Of a stretch of 64,000 nucleotides of DNA, positions 1 through 8,892 are shown one piece after another. Where the stretch lies: positions 124,001 through 188,000 of the forward strand of contig CAYPAV010000004.1 in assembly GCA_964408805.1 (NCBI GenBank). The letters run 5' to 3'. The translations under genes and the position numbers were made by a program. The notes beneath the pieces were generated by a model. That model was given only the letters and a program-made list of their open reading frames with translations. It was not told the origin of the DNA and searched no databases. The first letter of the stretch is position 1; each line of letters begins with the position of its first letter. The stretch comes from CAYPAV01 sp964408805. Lineage in GTDB: Bacteria; Pseudomonadota; Alphaproteobacteria; UBA8366.

Positions 1-125
1 TCAAAGGGCGCGCCGTCGGCAGCGCCCGAATTTCGCTCGAGGCTCGGCGTTCGCTCGTCTTCGATGCCGCCTACGTATCGGGAGCGTCGACAGGGCGAAA
101 CGAGGCACTGGCAAGACTTCTCAAA

Positions 126-1103
126 ATGAATACGACGGCTCCGGCGCGGCGCGGAACGCTGCTCGACATGATCGACAGGAATGTGCCGCAAACTTATCTT
201 TCGTCCGATTTCAAGGTGCGATTGGCGGGGCATGTCGGCGGCTTGTTTGAAAACATTGAGGCCGGGGAATCAAATATCGCGGCCGCGGCCGAACGCTGCC
301 GGACCGGTTTTGGGCGGCTCGCAACACAGTTCAAACTGACCGCGATCGATGCCGCTTTGCTGACCTACATGGTTTTTTTCGAGCGGCTGTCGGATCTACA
401 AGAGAACGGTCTCGCATGTGGTGACGAGCGGTTGGACGCAATCCTGGCAAATCTCGGCGCTCCGTCGCCGGCTTCGCTGCGGCCGGCCGCGCCGCCGCCA
501 AAGCCGGTCGTCGAGATAAAAGCACCGCCACGGCCGGCGAAACCCGCGAAGACATCGGCGAACGAATCGGCGCGGCCGGACGGATGCCGCGAAGAAGCCA
601 GCGCACGCGTCGGGTGCCTTTGCGGTATTCTGAACAAGATCGCGGCCGAGTGGCGCCGCAGCGCCAAGTTTCTTCATATGAAAGTCTCGCGCCGGTACAT
701 TCGGCCGAAGACAGGACTGGAAGAGCCGTCCGAGGAAATGCGATTCAAAGCCACGACCTATGGTGATCGCCGGCAGTTGCTGATCTATATCGCGCTTGCC
801 CAGGTCGAGAACTTCGCATGCTTCCGACTCCGGGCGAGAAAGCCCGCACGTTTCGAGGCGCTTGTGGTTCTGCGCGAACGGGGCGAGCGTTCATTGCGCC
901 GGGTCGATGTATTCGAGTTTGCCTTCGGCGCCGACGACACGATCATGAGTGTCCGGCGTCGCGCCGCCTTGCCAGGCGATATCGACCGCGACATGACCCT
1001 GCCGGCGAAATCTCGGTGCCGCACGCAGTTCCTCGACAAGGCGGGGAAGCGCCTTCGTCGTCTTGTTCGAGAGCAATGGCGACTCCCCGCGAAATCCGGG
1101 TGA
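126..1103 (+). CDS. Unrecognised protein, probably 5'-incomplete
   Basis: I do not recognise this protein (325 residues from the ATG at 126). It has an alpha-helical N-terminal half of about 115 residues, a Pro/Ala/Lys-rich linker around residues 116-150, and a basic C-terminal half rich in Arg. The reading frame is open without a stop from base 3 to the ATG, and nothing resembling a Shine-Dalgarno site precedes that ATG (the preceding bases are cttctcaaa), so the true start may lie before the window. No signal peptide or membrane segment is visible. The glutamine amidotransferase follows 74 bases downstream on the same strand. That this frame is coding rests on its length and on the absence of a better frame. 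Confidence 0.55.
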   Translation: MNTTAPARRGTLLDMIDRNVPQTYLSSDFKVRLAGHVGGLFENIEAGESNIAAAAERCRTGFGRLATQFKLTAIDAALLTYMVFFERLSDLQENGLACGDERLDAILANLGAPSPASLRPAAPPPKPVVEIKAPPRPAKPAKTSANESARPDGCREEASARVGCLCGILNKIAAEWRRSAKFLHMKVSRRYIRPKTGLEEPSEEMRFKATTYGDRRQLLIYIALAQVENFACFRLRARKPARFEALVVLRERGERSLRRVDVFEFAFGADDTIMSVRRRAALPGDIDRDMTLPAKSRCRTQFLDKAGKRLRRLVREQWRLPAKSG

Positions 1104-1177
1104 TCCTCTCGGCCGGGCTTGAAATCGCGCGCCTGGCGGGTATGTAGAGCGGGCTGAATTTCCGATTTGATGGTTTC

Positions 1178-1906
1178 ATGACCAAACCGAAGGCGTTGCT
1201 CATCGTTCATCAGAAACGGTCCGATCCGGCTCGGGTCGGTGCCGTCCTCGCGGAATCGGGATATGAACTGGATCGCCGATGCCCCAATCTCGGCGATCCG
1301 TTACCCGAATCGATGGAGGCGCACGATATCGTCGTGATTTTCGGCGGCCCGATGAGCGCCAATGATCGACACAACGATGACGCGCCGGGGATCCGGGTCG
1401 AACTCGATTTCATTCCGAAGGTGCTCCATTCGGGCAAACCATTGCTCGGTATCTGTCTCGGCGCCCAGATGCTGGCCAAGACGCTTGGCGCCGAGGTCGG
1501 TCCGCATCCCGAGGATCACATCGAGGCGGGTTATTATGAGATCCGGCCGACGGTGGCCGGGAAATCTTATTTCGATGGACCGATGATGGTCTATCAGTGG
1601 CACCGGGAAGGCTTTACCCTACCGTCCGGCGCGACCCTCCTGGCCGAAGGAGAAAGCTACGATAATCAGGCTTTTCGCTATGGCGCCGCGGCCTTCGGCA
1701 TCCAATTTCATCCGGAAGTGCTTGAACCGAACATTCGGCGCTGGGCGCGGCAGGGCAACAAACGTCTGAATTGTCCGGGCGCCCGGCCGCGGGAGACTCA
1801 TTTCAGCGGTTTCAAGAAACATGATCCGATCGTGGATCGTTGGATTCGACGGTTTCTGGCCCAGATAACCGCGATCGGTGATCTCGATGCCGACGCGGCG
1901 GACTAA
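1178..1906 (+). CDS. Class I glutamine amidotransferase (GMP synthase-like domain)
   Basis: A stand-alone glutaminase domain of 242 residues that would release ammonia from glutamine for transfer to an unknown acceptor. The class I triad is visible: nucleophile Cys93 in LGICLGAQML, and His178 and Glu180 in FGIQFHPE. The oxyanion-strand motif FGGPMSAND lies near residues 55-63. The family includes stand-alone YfeJ/GuaA-like proteins and gamma-glutamyl-amine hydrolases. No synthetase domain is fused, and no obvious partner is adjacent. It ends 38 bases from the convergent lytic transglycosylase gene. The family assignment is firm; the substrate is unknown. Confidence 0.88.
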   Translation: MTKPKALLIVHQKRSDPARVGAVLAESGYELDRRCPNLGDPLPESMEAHDIVVIFGGPMSANDRHNDDAPGIRVELDFIPKVLHSGKPLLGICLGAQMLAKTLGAEVGPHPEDHIEAGYYEIRPTVAGKSYFDGPMMVYQWHREGFTLPSGATLLAEGESYDNQAFRYGAAAFGIQFHPEVLEPNIRRWARQGNKRLNCPGARPRETHFSGFKKHDPIVDRWIRRFLAQITAIGDLDADAAD

Positions 1907-1944
1907 TCGGCGCTGTACCCGAACTCTATAATTCGTGACTTGCT

Positions 1945-2838
1945 CTAATAGGTGCCGCCGCGCTTCAAGACGGCCATCGCGATTTTGGCGCGGCGAACCG
2001 TTCGCGCGATATCAAGGGCGTCCGAGACCTGCGGTAAAACGCTGATCCGTCGCCATTCCTCGAGCGCACCCTCCGCATGTTGGAAGGCATTGCGCCATTT
2101 TTCCCGTCGCGGCTTTTGTATCTTGATCAACCGATTGACCGTGGGCGCGGCGGATAGATAGGCGAGTGCGGTTGTTCTTGGCTGCCCGGGCCGTTCGATC
2201 GATCTAGCCGGGAGTTTCGGAGAGTCGCCGCCGGCCATGAGCCTGCGCTTGGTGTTCCGCCAAATTCTGAAGACCCGGGTCCGGTAGCGGAGGTGATGCT
2301 CCGGTTTCGACGAATGGTATCGCTTGATCGCGGTGAACCAGGACCCGAACTCGCGCTTCAGCGCCGCGAGGTACCGCGCGCCGTAAGCGACATTGGTCGT
2401 GGGATCGAAGGCCTCGTCCAGCGATTCGAAGGCTGTCGCGTGATGCATCAGGTTGATCTGCATGCATCCGACATCGGCGTTTCGGATTCCTCTCGCAAGA
2501 AGCATTTCGACCGCTCGTACGGCGGCCGCCTTGTCGGGATAGTAGCGCCCCTCGCCTTCCGCCATGACCGTCCAAGGCCAAGTGACAAGTGCTTTGGTCT
2601 TTTCGCTTCGGCGACCGGATTCCGCGAGTGCCAGCGCTTGAACCAGCCCATCCGGTATATGTCGCGCCCGTTCTTCGTTGCCGGCCGCCCGGGTGCAAAG
2701 CAAAGTGATGTCGGTGGTCCCCGCCACGCCTGTCCCCGACCAGGAGACGGCCGCAATTACCACGCTCAACAGCAGGGCCGTATACCGACGGTGACGGTCA
2801 ACCCGCCCGCGAATCATCAAGCCCCGTAGAGTTTTCAT
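1945..2838 (-). CDS. Periplasmic lytic transglycosylase, SLT domain
   Basis: Probably cleaves peptidoglycan glycan strands in the periplasm to form 1,6-anhydromuramyl ends. From the ATG at 2838 (297 residues), a basic N-terminus is followed by a hydrophobic stretch at about residues 20-37 that fits a signal peptide. The catalytic Glu is residue 73 in ALAESGR. It is followed by the family landmarks GCMQINL, a YGARYL helix and a Tyr in IKRYHSS. The C-terminal 100 residues are basic and unassigned. The longer frame to 2856 would start with TTG and adds only six residues. The upstream 250 bases are AT-rich and divergent from the zinc-ribbon gene. Confidence 0.85.
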   Translation of the reverse strand: MKTLRGLMIRGRVDRHRRYTALLLSVVIAAVSWSGTGVAGTTDITLLCTRAAGNEERARHIPDGLVQALALAESGRRSEKTKALVTWPWTVMAEGEGRYYPDKAAAVRAVEMLLARGIRNADVGCMQINLMHHATAFESLDEAFDPTTNVAYGARYLAALKREFGSWFTAIKRYHSSKPEHHLRYRTRVFRIWRNTKRRLMAGGDSPKLPARSIERPGQPRTTALAYLSAAPTVNRLIKIQKPRREKWRNAFQHAEGALEEWRRISVLPQVSDALDIARTVRRAKIAMAVLKRGGTY

Positions 2839-3013
2839 ACTGTATATCTTTATCAAATTGAAAATTCAGGCCGAAACGACATGTAATTGTATAATAATAT
2901 AGCTCTCAAGCGCAAATTTATTCTATTTTTTTATTTGAATTACCGGTCGGAATAACACTGCATCCGGTATCGCGCATGCTGCGTGGAACTCCGTGAATAT
3001 TATTTCGAACCGC

Positions 3014-3027
3014 GTGACAGCTGTCAC
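3014..3027. promoter_or_regulatory. Perfect 14-bp palindrome, candidate operator
   Basis: GTGACAGCTGTCAC is a perfect inverted repeat without spacer. It lies 65 bases before the zinc-ribbon start and about 16 bases upstream of its putative -35 box, where an activator or repressor dimer could bind. The regulator is unknown. Confidence 0.4.
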
Positions 3028-3042
3028 ATTCTCAGCCTCGAA

Positions 3043-3071
3043 TTGATACTAGACTCTGACTCATCGATACG
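3043..3071 (+). promoter_or_regulatory. Putative sigma-70 promoter of the zinc-ribbon gene
   Basis: TTGATA is separated by 17 bases from a weak GATACG. The -35 is good and the -10 poor. It would start a transcript about 15 bases before the AGAAAGG ribosome site of the gene at 3092. Confidence 0.3.
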
Positions 3072-3091
3072 GAAACCAGAAAGGTTGTTCG

Positions 3092-3289
3092 ATGAAGTGC
3101 GGGAATTGTCATAAATATCTGGACCTTGGTGTCTTATCGGATGCCAAGGCGCCACGCGGTCCGATTTGTTATGTTTGTCCGAATTGCGGTCACCAATGCG
3201 ATGAAACCGCCGTGGAAAATGCGTGTGGTTCGGTGGGCGATGCAGTCACCGCCGACGACAGGGTGCCGGCCTTAGCGCTCGTATCCTAG
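3092..3289 (+). CDS. Small zinc-ribbon protein
   Basis: A 65-residue protein with two knuckles: C3-x2-C6 at the N-terminus, and a cluster C26, C29, C32 and C36 (pattern CYVCPNCGHQC). This is enough to bind one zinc ion, possibly two. The rest is short and polar without a membrane segment. A GAAAGG ribosome site lies about 8 bases before the ATG, and a palindrome and possible promoter lie further upstream. Its last 18 bases overlap the end of metH on the opposite strand. Function unknown; small zinc ribbons often bind nucleic acid or act as adaptors. Confidence 0.6.
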   Translation: MKCGNCHKYLDLGVLSDAKAPRGPICYVCPNCGHQCDETAVENACGSVGDAVTADDRVPALALVS

Positions 3290-6200
3290 ATTTGGCGACA
3301 GCCATTTCTCGGCTTGGGTGGTCTCGACGCCGCGCCGAGTCGCGTAGTCCTCGACTTGATCTCGGCCGATTCGGCCGACGCCGAAGTAGCGCGCTTTTGG
3401 ATGGGCGAAATAGAAACCGGATACCGCCGCCGCGGGTTGCATGGCATGGGTCTCGGTGAGCGTGATGCCGGTCCTGGCCGTCACATCCAGTAGTTCGAAC
3501 AGCGCCCGCTTTTCGGAATGGTCCGGACAGGCCGGGTAGCCCGGTGCCGGTCGAATACCGCAATAGGACTCCGCGATCAGAGCCTCGTTCTCGAGATCTT
3601 CCCCGGGCGCATAGCCCCAGAACTCCCTTCTAACCCGTTCGTGCAAACGCTCCGCGAAGGCCTCCGCCAAGCGATCGGCGAGTGCTTTCAACAGAATATC
3701 CCCGTAATCGTCATGATTGGATTTGAAGCCCGCCAGGTGATCTTCGATGCCGAACCCCGCCGTGACCGCGAACCCGCCGATATAATCGGCGACGCCGCTG
3801 TCCTTCGGCGCCACGAAATCGGCGAGGCAATCATTCGCGCGACCTTCCGATTTCGCCATTTGCTGACGTAGGAAATGGAAGGCGGCGGCGATTTCGGTCC
3901 GCGACTCGTCGGTATAGATCTCGATGTCGTCGCCGGACGCGTTCGCGGGAAAGAATCCGAAGGCGGCCCGGGCGCGCAGCCACTTCTCGTCGACGATCCG
4001 TTCCAGCATTGCTTTTGCATCGTCGAACAGGCCGCGGGCCGCCTCGCCGACGATACCGTCCTCGAGGATCCTCGGATAAGTCCCCGCGAGCTCCCAGGTG
4101 CGGAAGAAAGGCGTCCAGTCGATTCGCGTTGCCAACTCGCCGAGATCGTAATCGTCGAAGGACTCGACGCCGAGAAAGGACGGTTTCTTGGGTGTCGTTC
4201 CGCGCCAGTCGATCGCGACGCGATTTGCGCGGGCGTCGGCGATCGGCAGGCGTTCGCTTCGCGCGTCGATTCCGCCATGTTCCGTACGAAGGCGGTCGTA
4301 TTCCGATCGGGTCCCCGCGATCAGCGAATCGCGCCCGGTTTCCGAGACAAGGCCGGCCACGACGCCCACGGCACGCGAGGCATCGACCACATGCAGAACC
4401 GGCCCGTCGTAATTCGGCGCGATCTTGACCGCGCTGTGGATCTTCGACGTCGTGGCGCCGCCGATCAGCAGCGGAATTTCGAAGCCGGCGCGTTCCATTT
4501 CCGCCGCGACCGTGCACATTTCCTCGAGCGACGGCGTGATCAATCCCGAAAGGCCGATCATATCCGCCTTCTCGCGGCGCGCGGTCTCGAGGATCTGGCC
4601 ATAGGGCACCATCACTCCAAGATCGACGACCTCGAAATTGTTGCAGCCGAGAACGACGCCGACGATGTTCTTGCCGATATCGTGCACGTCGCCCTTTACG
4701 GTCGCCATGACGATCTTGGCCTTGGGGCCGATGGCCCCGTCCTTCTCCGCCTCGATGAAAGGCTGCAAATGGGCCACCGCCTGTTTCATCACGCGCGCAC
4801 TCTTCACCACTTGGGGCAGGAACATCTGGCCGGATCCGAAAAGGTCGCCGACCACGTTCATGCCATCCATCAACGGCCCCTCGATAACGTCGATCGGGCG
4901 CGCCGCCGCCCGGCGTGCCTCTTCGGTGTCCTCGACAATGAAATCGGTGATGCCCTCGACCAGGGCATGGGAAAGGCGGGCCTCGACCGGCACCTCGCGC
5001 CAGGACAAATCGACTTCGCGGCGCTTCGCGGCACCGTTGAAATCACCCGCGATTTCCAGCAGGCGGTCGGTCGCGTCCGGGCGGCGATTGAGGACGACAT
5101 CCTCCACCGAATCCCGCAATTTAAGGTCGATGTCGGCATAGACCGCGAGCTGCCCCGCATTGACGATCGCCATGTCGATTCCCGACCGGGTGGCGTGATA
5201 TAGGAAGACCGAATGCATGGCTTCGCGCACAGGATCGTTGCCGCGAAACGAGAAAGAGAGGTTTGAGAGTCCGCCCGACACCTTCGCGTGGGGAAGCTCC
5301 GCCTTAATTCGGCGGCAGGCCTCGATGAAGGCGACGCCGTAATCGTCATGTTCCTCGATGCCGGTGGCGACGGCGAAGATATTGGGATCGAAGATGATGT
5401 CCTCGGGCGGGAAGCCGAGCTCCTCGGTCAGAATGCGGTATGAGCGGGCACAGATTTCGAATTTTCGATCGGCGGTATCGGCCTGACCGGATTCGTCGAA
5501 CGCCATGACGACCACGGCGGCGCCGTAGCGGCGAATCTCGCGGGCCTGTTCGCGGAACGCGTCCTCGCCCTCCTTCAGGCTGATCGAATTGACCACGGGC
5601 TTGCCCTGGACGCATTTCAACCCGGCTTCGATGACCGACCATTTCGAGGAGTCGATCATGACCGGCACGCGGCTGATGTCGGGCTCGGCGGCGACCAGGT
5701 TGAGGAAGGTGTCCATCGCCTGCTCCGAATCGAGCATTGCCTCGTCCATATTGATGTCGATGATCTGCGCCCCGTCCTCGACCTGCTGGCGGGCGACGTC
5801 GAGAGCCGCCTCGTAGTCGCCCGCCAAGATCAGCTTCTTGAAGCGCGCCGATCCTGCGACGTTGGTGCGTTCGCCGATATTCGCGAAGCCGGTGACCTCG
5901 TCGAGGGCGAGGGGTTCCAATCCCGCCAAGTGGCAGATCGACGATGTCTCCGTCGCTCGTCGGGGCTGCTTGTCGGCGACGGCGTCGGCGATGGCGGCGA
6001 TATGGTCCGGCGTCGTGCCGCAGCAGCCCCCGGCGATATTCAGGAGGCCGCTGCTCGCGAACTCGCCGATCTGTTCCGCCATTTGCGCCGGCGTGTCGTC
6101 GTAGCCGCCGAACGCGTTCGGCATTCCGGCATTTGGGTAGATACTGACCGGAATATCTGCGAGGCCCGCGATCTCTTGGATATAGGGGCGGAGATCGGCC

Positions 6201-6967
6201 GCGCCGAGGGCGCAATTGAACCCGATGCTGACCGGCTCGGCATGGCGGATCGTATTCCAGAATGCGGCCGCCGTCTGACCCGAGAGTGTGCGCCCCGAGG
6301 CGTCGGTGATGGTACCGGAGATCATCACGGGCAGCGTCCGGCCGATGCCGTCGAAGAGTTTCTTCAGCGCATAGATCGCCGCCTTGCAGTTCAGCGTGTC
6401 GAAGACTGTTTCGATCAGCAAAAGATCGGCGCCGCCATCGGCCAATCCGCGCGCGGCCTCCAAATAGGCGGCGACCAACTCGTCATAGGTGACGTTGCGA
6501 TGACCGGGATTGTTGACGTCGGGCGAGATCGAGGCGGTTCGATTGGTCGGCCCCAGCGCACCCGCAACGAAGCGGGGCCGTGCTTCGGTCTCGAAATCGT
6601 CGGCCGCCGATCGCGCAATTCGCGCCGACGCTCGGTTGATCTCGTATACAAGCCCCTCGGTCCCGTAATCCGCTTGTGCAATGGCGGTCGCGTTGAAGGT
6701 ATTGGTTTCGATGATGTCGGCGCCGACCTCGAGAAACGCGGCATGAATATCGCGGACGATGCCGGGCTGGGTCAGGGACAGAATATCGTTGTTGCCCTGG
6801 AGATCGCGGCTGTGACCCTCAAGCCGCTCGCCACGGAAATCCGACTCGTCCAGGTTTCGCGCCTGAACCATCGTCCCCATGGCGCCGTCGAGCATCAGGA
6901 TGCGCTCCGAGAGCCGTTCCTTCAGCCGCGCGCCGCGGTTCCCGTTCATGGCGGGGTTTATCGACAT
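3272..6967 (-). CDS. metH: Cobalamin-dependent methionine synthase
   Basis: Transfers methyl from 5-methyltetrahydrofolate via methylcobalamin to homocysteine. At 1231 residues it is full length, with all four modules in order. The homocysteine domain covers about residues 15-335 with zinc ligands Cys252, Cys315 and Cys316. The pterin-binding domain covers about 355-630. The B12 cap and Rossmann domain follow, with cobalt ligand His762 in DVHDIG. The C-terminal reactivation domain carries RPAPGYPACPDHSEK. It is the last gene of a three-gene operon, 15 bases after metF. No B12 riboswitch was seen before it. The identification is secure. Confidence 0.98.
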   Translation of the reverse strand: MSINPAMNGNRGARLKERLSERILMLDGAMGTMVQARNLDESDFRGERLEGHSRDLQGNNDILSLTQPGIVRDIHAAFLEVGADIIETNTFNATAIAQADYGTEGLVYEINRASARIARSAADDFETEARPRFVAGALGPTNRTASISPDVNNPGHRNVTYDELVAAYLEAARGLADGGADLLLIETVFDTLNCKAAIYALKKLFDGIGRTLPVMISGTITDASGRTLSGQTAAAFWNTIRHAEPVSIGFNCALGAADLRPYIQEIAGLADIPVSIYPNAGMPNAFGGYDDTPAQMAEQIGEFASSGLLNIAGGCCGTTPDHIAAIADAVADKQPRRATETSSICHLAGLEPLALDEVTGFANIGERTNVAGSARFKKLILAGDYEAALDVARQQVEDGAQIIDINMDEAMLDSEQAMDTFLNLVAAEPDISRVPVMIDSSKWSVIEAGLKCVQGKPVVNSISLKEGEDAFREQAREIRRYGAAVVVMAFDESGQADTADRKFEICARSYRILTEELGFPPEDIIFDPNIFAVATGIEEHDDYGVAFIEACRRIKAELPHAKVSGGLSNLSFSFRGNDPVREAMHSVFLYHATRSGIDMAIVNAGQLAVYADIDLKLRDSVEDVVLNRRPDATDRLLEIAGDFNGAAKRREVDLSWREVPVEARLSHALVEGITDFIVEDTEEARRAAARPIDVIEGPLMDGMNVVGDLFGSGQMFLPQVVKSARVMKQAVAHLQPFIEAEKDGAIGPKAKIVMATVKGDVHDIGKNIVGVVLGCNNFEVVDLGVMVPYGQILETARREKADMIGLSGLITPSLEEMCTVAAEMERAGFEIPLLIGGATTSKIHSAVKIAPNYDGPVLHVVDASRAVGVVAGLVSETGRDSLIAGTRSEYDRLRTEHGGIDARSERLPIADARANRVAIDWRGTTPKKPSFLGVESFDDYDLGELATRIDWTPFFRTWELAGTYPRILEDGIVGEAARGLFDDAKAMLERIVDEKWLRARAAFGFFPANASGDDIEIYTDESRTEIAAAFHFLRQQMAKSEGRANDCLADFVAPKDSGVADYIGGFAVTAGFGIEDHLAGFKSNHDDYGDILLKALADRLAEAFAERLHERVRREFWGYAPGEDLENEALIAESYCGIRPAPGYPACPDHSEKRALFELLDVTARTGITLTETHAMQPAAAVSGFYFAHPKARYFGVGRIGRDQVEDYATRRGVETTQAEKWLSPNLGYER

Positions 6968-6982
6968 GGGCCGGTTCCTTAC

Positions 6983-7849
6983 CTAGATCGCCGCGCTGCC
7001 CGCGGTCGGACGGACACCGAGACGCCAGCAGATCGCATAGGTCAGCGCGGCACGGTTCAGGGTATAGAAATGAAACGCGTCGACGCCTTCGCGGCGCAGC
7101 CCCTCGCATTGCTCGATCGCGAAAGTGGCGGCGATCAGGCCGCGGGTCTCGGGGTCGGTATCCAGGCCGTCGAACTGGGCGGCCATGCTCGGCGGCACGG
7201 TGGCGCCGCATTTCGCGCTGAACTCAACAACCTTGGCGAAATTGGTAACCGGCAGAATGCCGGGGATGATGGGCAAGTCGATCGCTGCGGCGCGGACCCG
7301 GTCGCGAAAGCGCAGGAAATCGTCGTTCCGGAAAAAATATTGCGTCAGGATCCGCGTGGCGCCGGCATCGACCTTGCGCTTGAGGTTCTGAAGATCGGCC
7401 TCGACGGAAGGCGAATCTGGGTGGCTTTCAGGGTAGCCGGCGACGGAAATCTCGAAAGGCGCGATTTCTCGCAGGCCATTTGTCAGGGCCGCCGCGTTCT
7501 CGTAGCCGTCCGGATGCGGCTGGTAGTGCGCCTCGCCTTGGGGCGGATCGCCGCGGAGCGCCACCACATGACGAATGCCCGAACCCCACCATCGCCGCGC
7601 CAGTGCGTCGATCTCCGCGCGACTGGCACCGACGCAGGTCAGATGCGCCGCCGGGGCCACCGGCAAATCGCCGTGAATACGGGTGACCATGTTCTCGGTG
7701 CGATGACGCGTCGAACCGCCGGCTCCGTATGTCACCGAGAAAAAGCTGGGCCCGAGCGGCGCCAACTTCTCCATCACCGCCCACAGCCGGGTCTCGGTTT
7801 TCGCGTCGTGGGGCGGGAAGAATTCGAAACTAACCTTCGGCGGGGTCAT
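6983..7849 (-). CDS. metF: 5,10-methylenetetrahydrofolate reductase
   Basis: Reduces 5,10-methylene-THF to 5-methyl-THF, the methyl donor for the MetH encoded directly downstream. The 288 residues match the usual bacterial MetF length, with SFEFFPP at residues 7-13, TYGAGGSTR near residue 40 and a TIM-barrel pattern throughout. The start codon overlaps the stop of the ArsR/methyltransferase gene by four bases, which points to translational coupling. The gene is co-transcribed with that regulator and metH. Confidence 0.97.
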   Translation of the reverse strand: MTPPKVSFEFFPPHDAKTETRLWAVMEKLAPLGPSFFSVTYGAGGSTRHRTENMVTRIHGDLPVAPAAHLTCVGASRAEIDALARRWWGSGIRHVVALRGDPPQGEAHYQPHPDGYENAAALTNGLREIAPFEISVAGYPESHPDSPSVEADLQNLKRKVDAGATRILTQYFFRNDDFLRFRDRVRAAAIDLPIIPGILPVTNFAKVVEFSAKCGATVPPSMAAQFDGLDTDPETRGLIAATFAIEQCEGLRREGVDAFHFYTLNRAALTYAICWRLGVRPTAGSAAI

Positions 7850-8802
7850 CGGGATTCTTCCTTTGTGGCCGTTTCGTCACGCCGCTTGGCGGACCAGAGG
7901 CAGACCGTAAGCGGGTCGCCCGGCAGGCGGATCGTCTCCTCCGTTCGCAGCTCCGCCGCGCGGCACCAATGCTTTATCTCGTTGTCGTTGAATCCCATCC
8001 AGCGATGCGCATGATCGCTGACCAGATGTTCTTCCTTGTGCGGCGCGAAATCGACGATGATCAGGCGGCCGCCTGGACGAAGCACCCGGGTGGCTTCGGT
8101 AATCGCCTCCGCCGGGTCCTCGGCGTAGTGCAGGACCAAATGAAAGGTGGCGACGTCGATATCCTCGGCCGGCAGCGGCAATTGCCGCATGTCGGCCTGA
8201 CGCAGCTGGCAATTCGGCAACTCGGCCCCGTCGAGATTGGCGCGGGCGACCGCCAGCATTTCACGGGAAAAGTCCACGCCCACGGCGCGGCCCGCGCGCG
8301 GCCCCACCACTTCGAGGATTCGGCCCGTTCCGGTACCGATATCGAGATGGTCCCACCCGTCGGTTGTTGGCAACAGGGTGAGCAACGCGTCCTCGACCTC
8401 GGCGTCGTTGACATGGAGGCGGCGAATTTGATCCCAATCCGCCGCGTTGTCGCGGAAGAAGGCGGCGGCGCGCGTGGCGCGGGCGGCCCGTACGCTCTCG
8501 CGGCGAGACCGGTCGAGCGTCGCGATTGGATCGTCGCTAGGAATCAAGGGAAGGAGTGTCGCCGCCAGGACAGCCGCCCCGCCGTTCGCCGCGATACCGT
8601 AATAGGCATGTTGACCCTCGCGCGACCGGCCCAGGAGCCCCGCCTCGACGAGACGTTTGAGATGATGAGAGACCCTTGGCTGGCTTTGGCCCAATATATG
8701 GGTGAGTTCACTCACGGTCAGTTCGCCCTCGCCGCAGAGGGCGAGAATTCGCAGCCGTGTATCCTCGCCGGCGGCCCGTAGGGCGTGTAAAAGATTCTCC
8801 AT
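7846..8802 (-). CDS. ArsR-family regulator fused to a SAM-dependent methyltransferase
   Basis: Residues 1-95 form an ArsR-type winged helix (TVSELTHILGQSQPRVSHHLKRL as recognition region, given here only as family evidence). Residues about 130-300 form a class I methyltransferase with the SAM motif DIGTGTGR and the acidic VGVDFS strand end. No CxC metal-binding motif is seen in the helix region, so metal sensing is unlikely. I place the start at the ATG at 8802, which has GGAG seven bases upstream; an in-frame GTG exists at 8817. It overlaps metF by four bases and heads the metF-metH operon. It is likely a repressor tuned by S-adenosylmethionine or S-adenosylhomocysteine (inference), analogous in role to the ArsR-type SahR. 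Confidence 0.9.
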   Translation of the reverse strand: MENLLHALRAAGEDTRLRILALCGEGELTVSELTHILGQSQPRVSHHLKRLVEAGLLGRSREGQHAYYGIAANGGAAVLAATLLPLIPSDDPIATLDRSRRESVRAARATRAAAFFRDNAADWDQIRRLHVNDAEVEDALLTLLPTTDGWDHLDIGTGTGRILEVVGPRAGRAVGVDFSREMLAVARANLDGAELPNCQLRQADMRQLPLPAEDIDVATFHLVLHYAEDPAEAITEATRVLRPGGRLIIVDFAPHKEEHLVSDHAHRWMGFNDNEIKHWCRAAELRTEETIRLPGDPLTVCLWSAKRRDETATKEESR

Positions 8803-8857
8803 TCTCCGACTCCGCACCCCTGAAACGGGGCGTTAGCATTAGCGGGAAGAGAAATTA

Positions 8858-8885
8858 AATATATAAAAATATGTTTATGTGTCAA
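8858..8885 (-). promoter_or_regulatory. Sigma-70 promoter of the arsR/methyltransferase-metF-metH operon
   Basis: On the minus strand, TTGACA (8885-8880) and TATATT (8863-8858) are separated by 16 bases in a locally AT-rich stretch. The leader to the ATG at 8802 would be only about 50 bases, too short for a riboswitch. Confidence 0.65.
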
Positions 8886-8892
8886 TATAAAC
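8873..8892. promoter_or_regulatory. Inverted repeat over the -35 box, candidate operator of the met operon
   Basis: GTTTAT at 8873-8878 and ATAAAC at 8887-8892 form a 6-bp inverted repeat with an 8-base spacer. The repeat spans the -35 hexamer, a position suited to repression. The fused ArsR protein encoded just downstream is the natural candidate to bind it. Confidence 0.45.

Noticed and set aside
5930..8014. 694-codon open frame antisense to metH and metF
   Set aside because: It lies opposite two certain genes and has the Arg/Asp/Gly-rich make-up of a high-GC mirror frame, with no recognisable domain.
8803..8860. SAM or SAH riboswitch before the methionine operon
   Set aside because: The promoter places the transcript start about 50 bases before the first gene, too short for these riboswitches, and I could not see their conserved cores.
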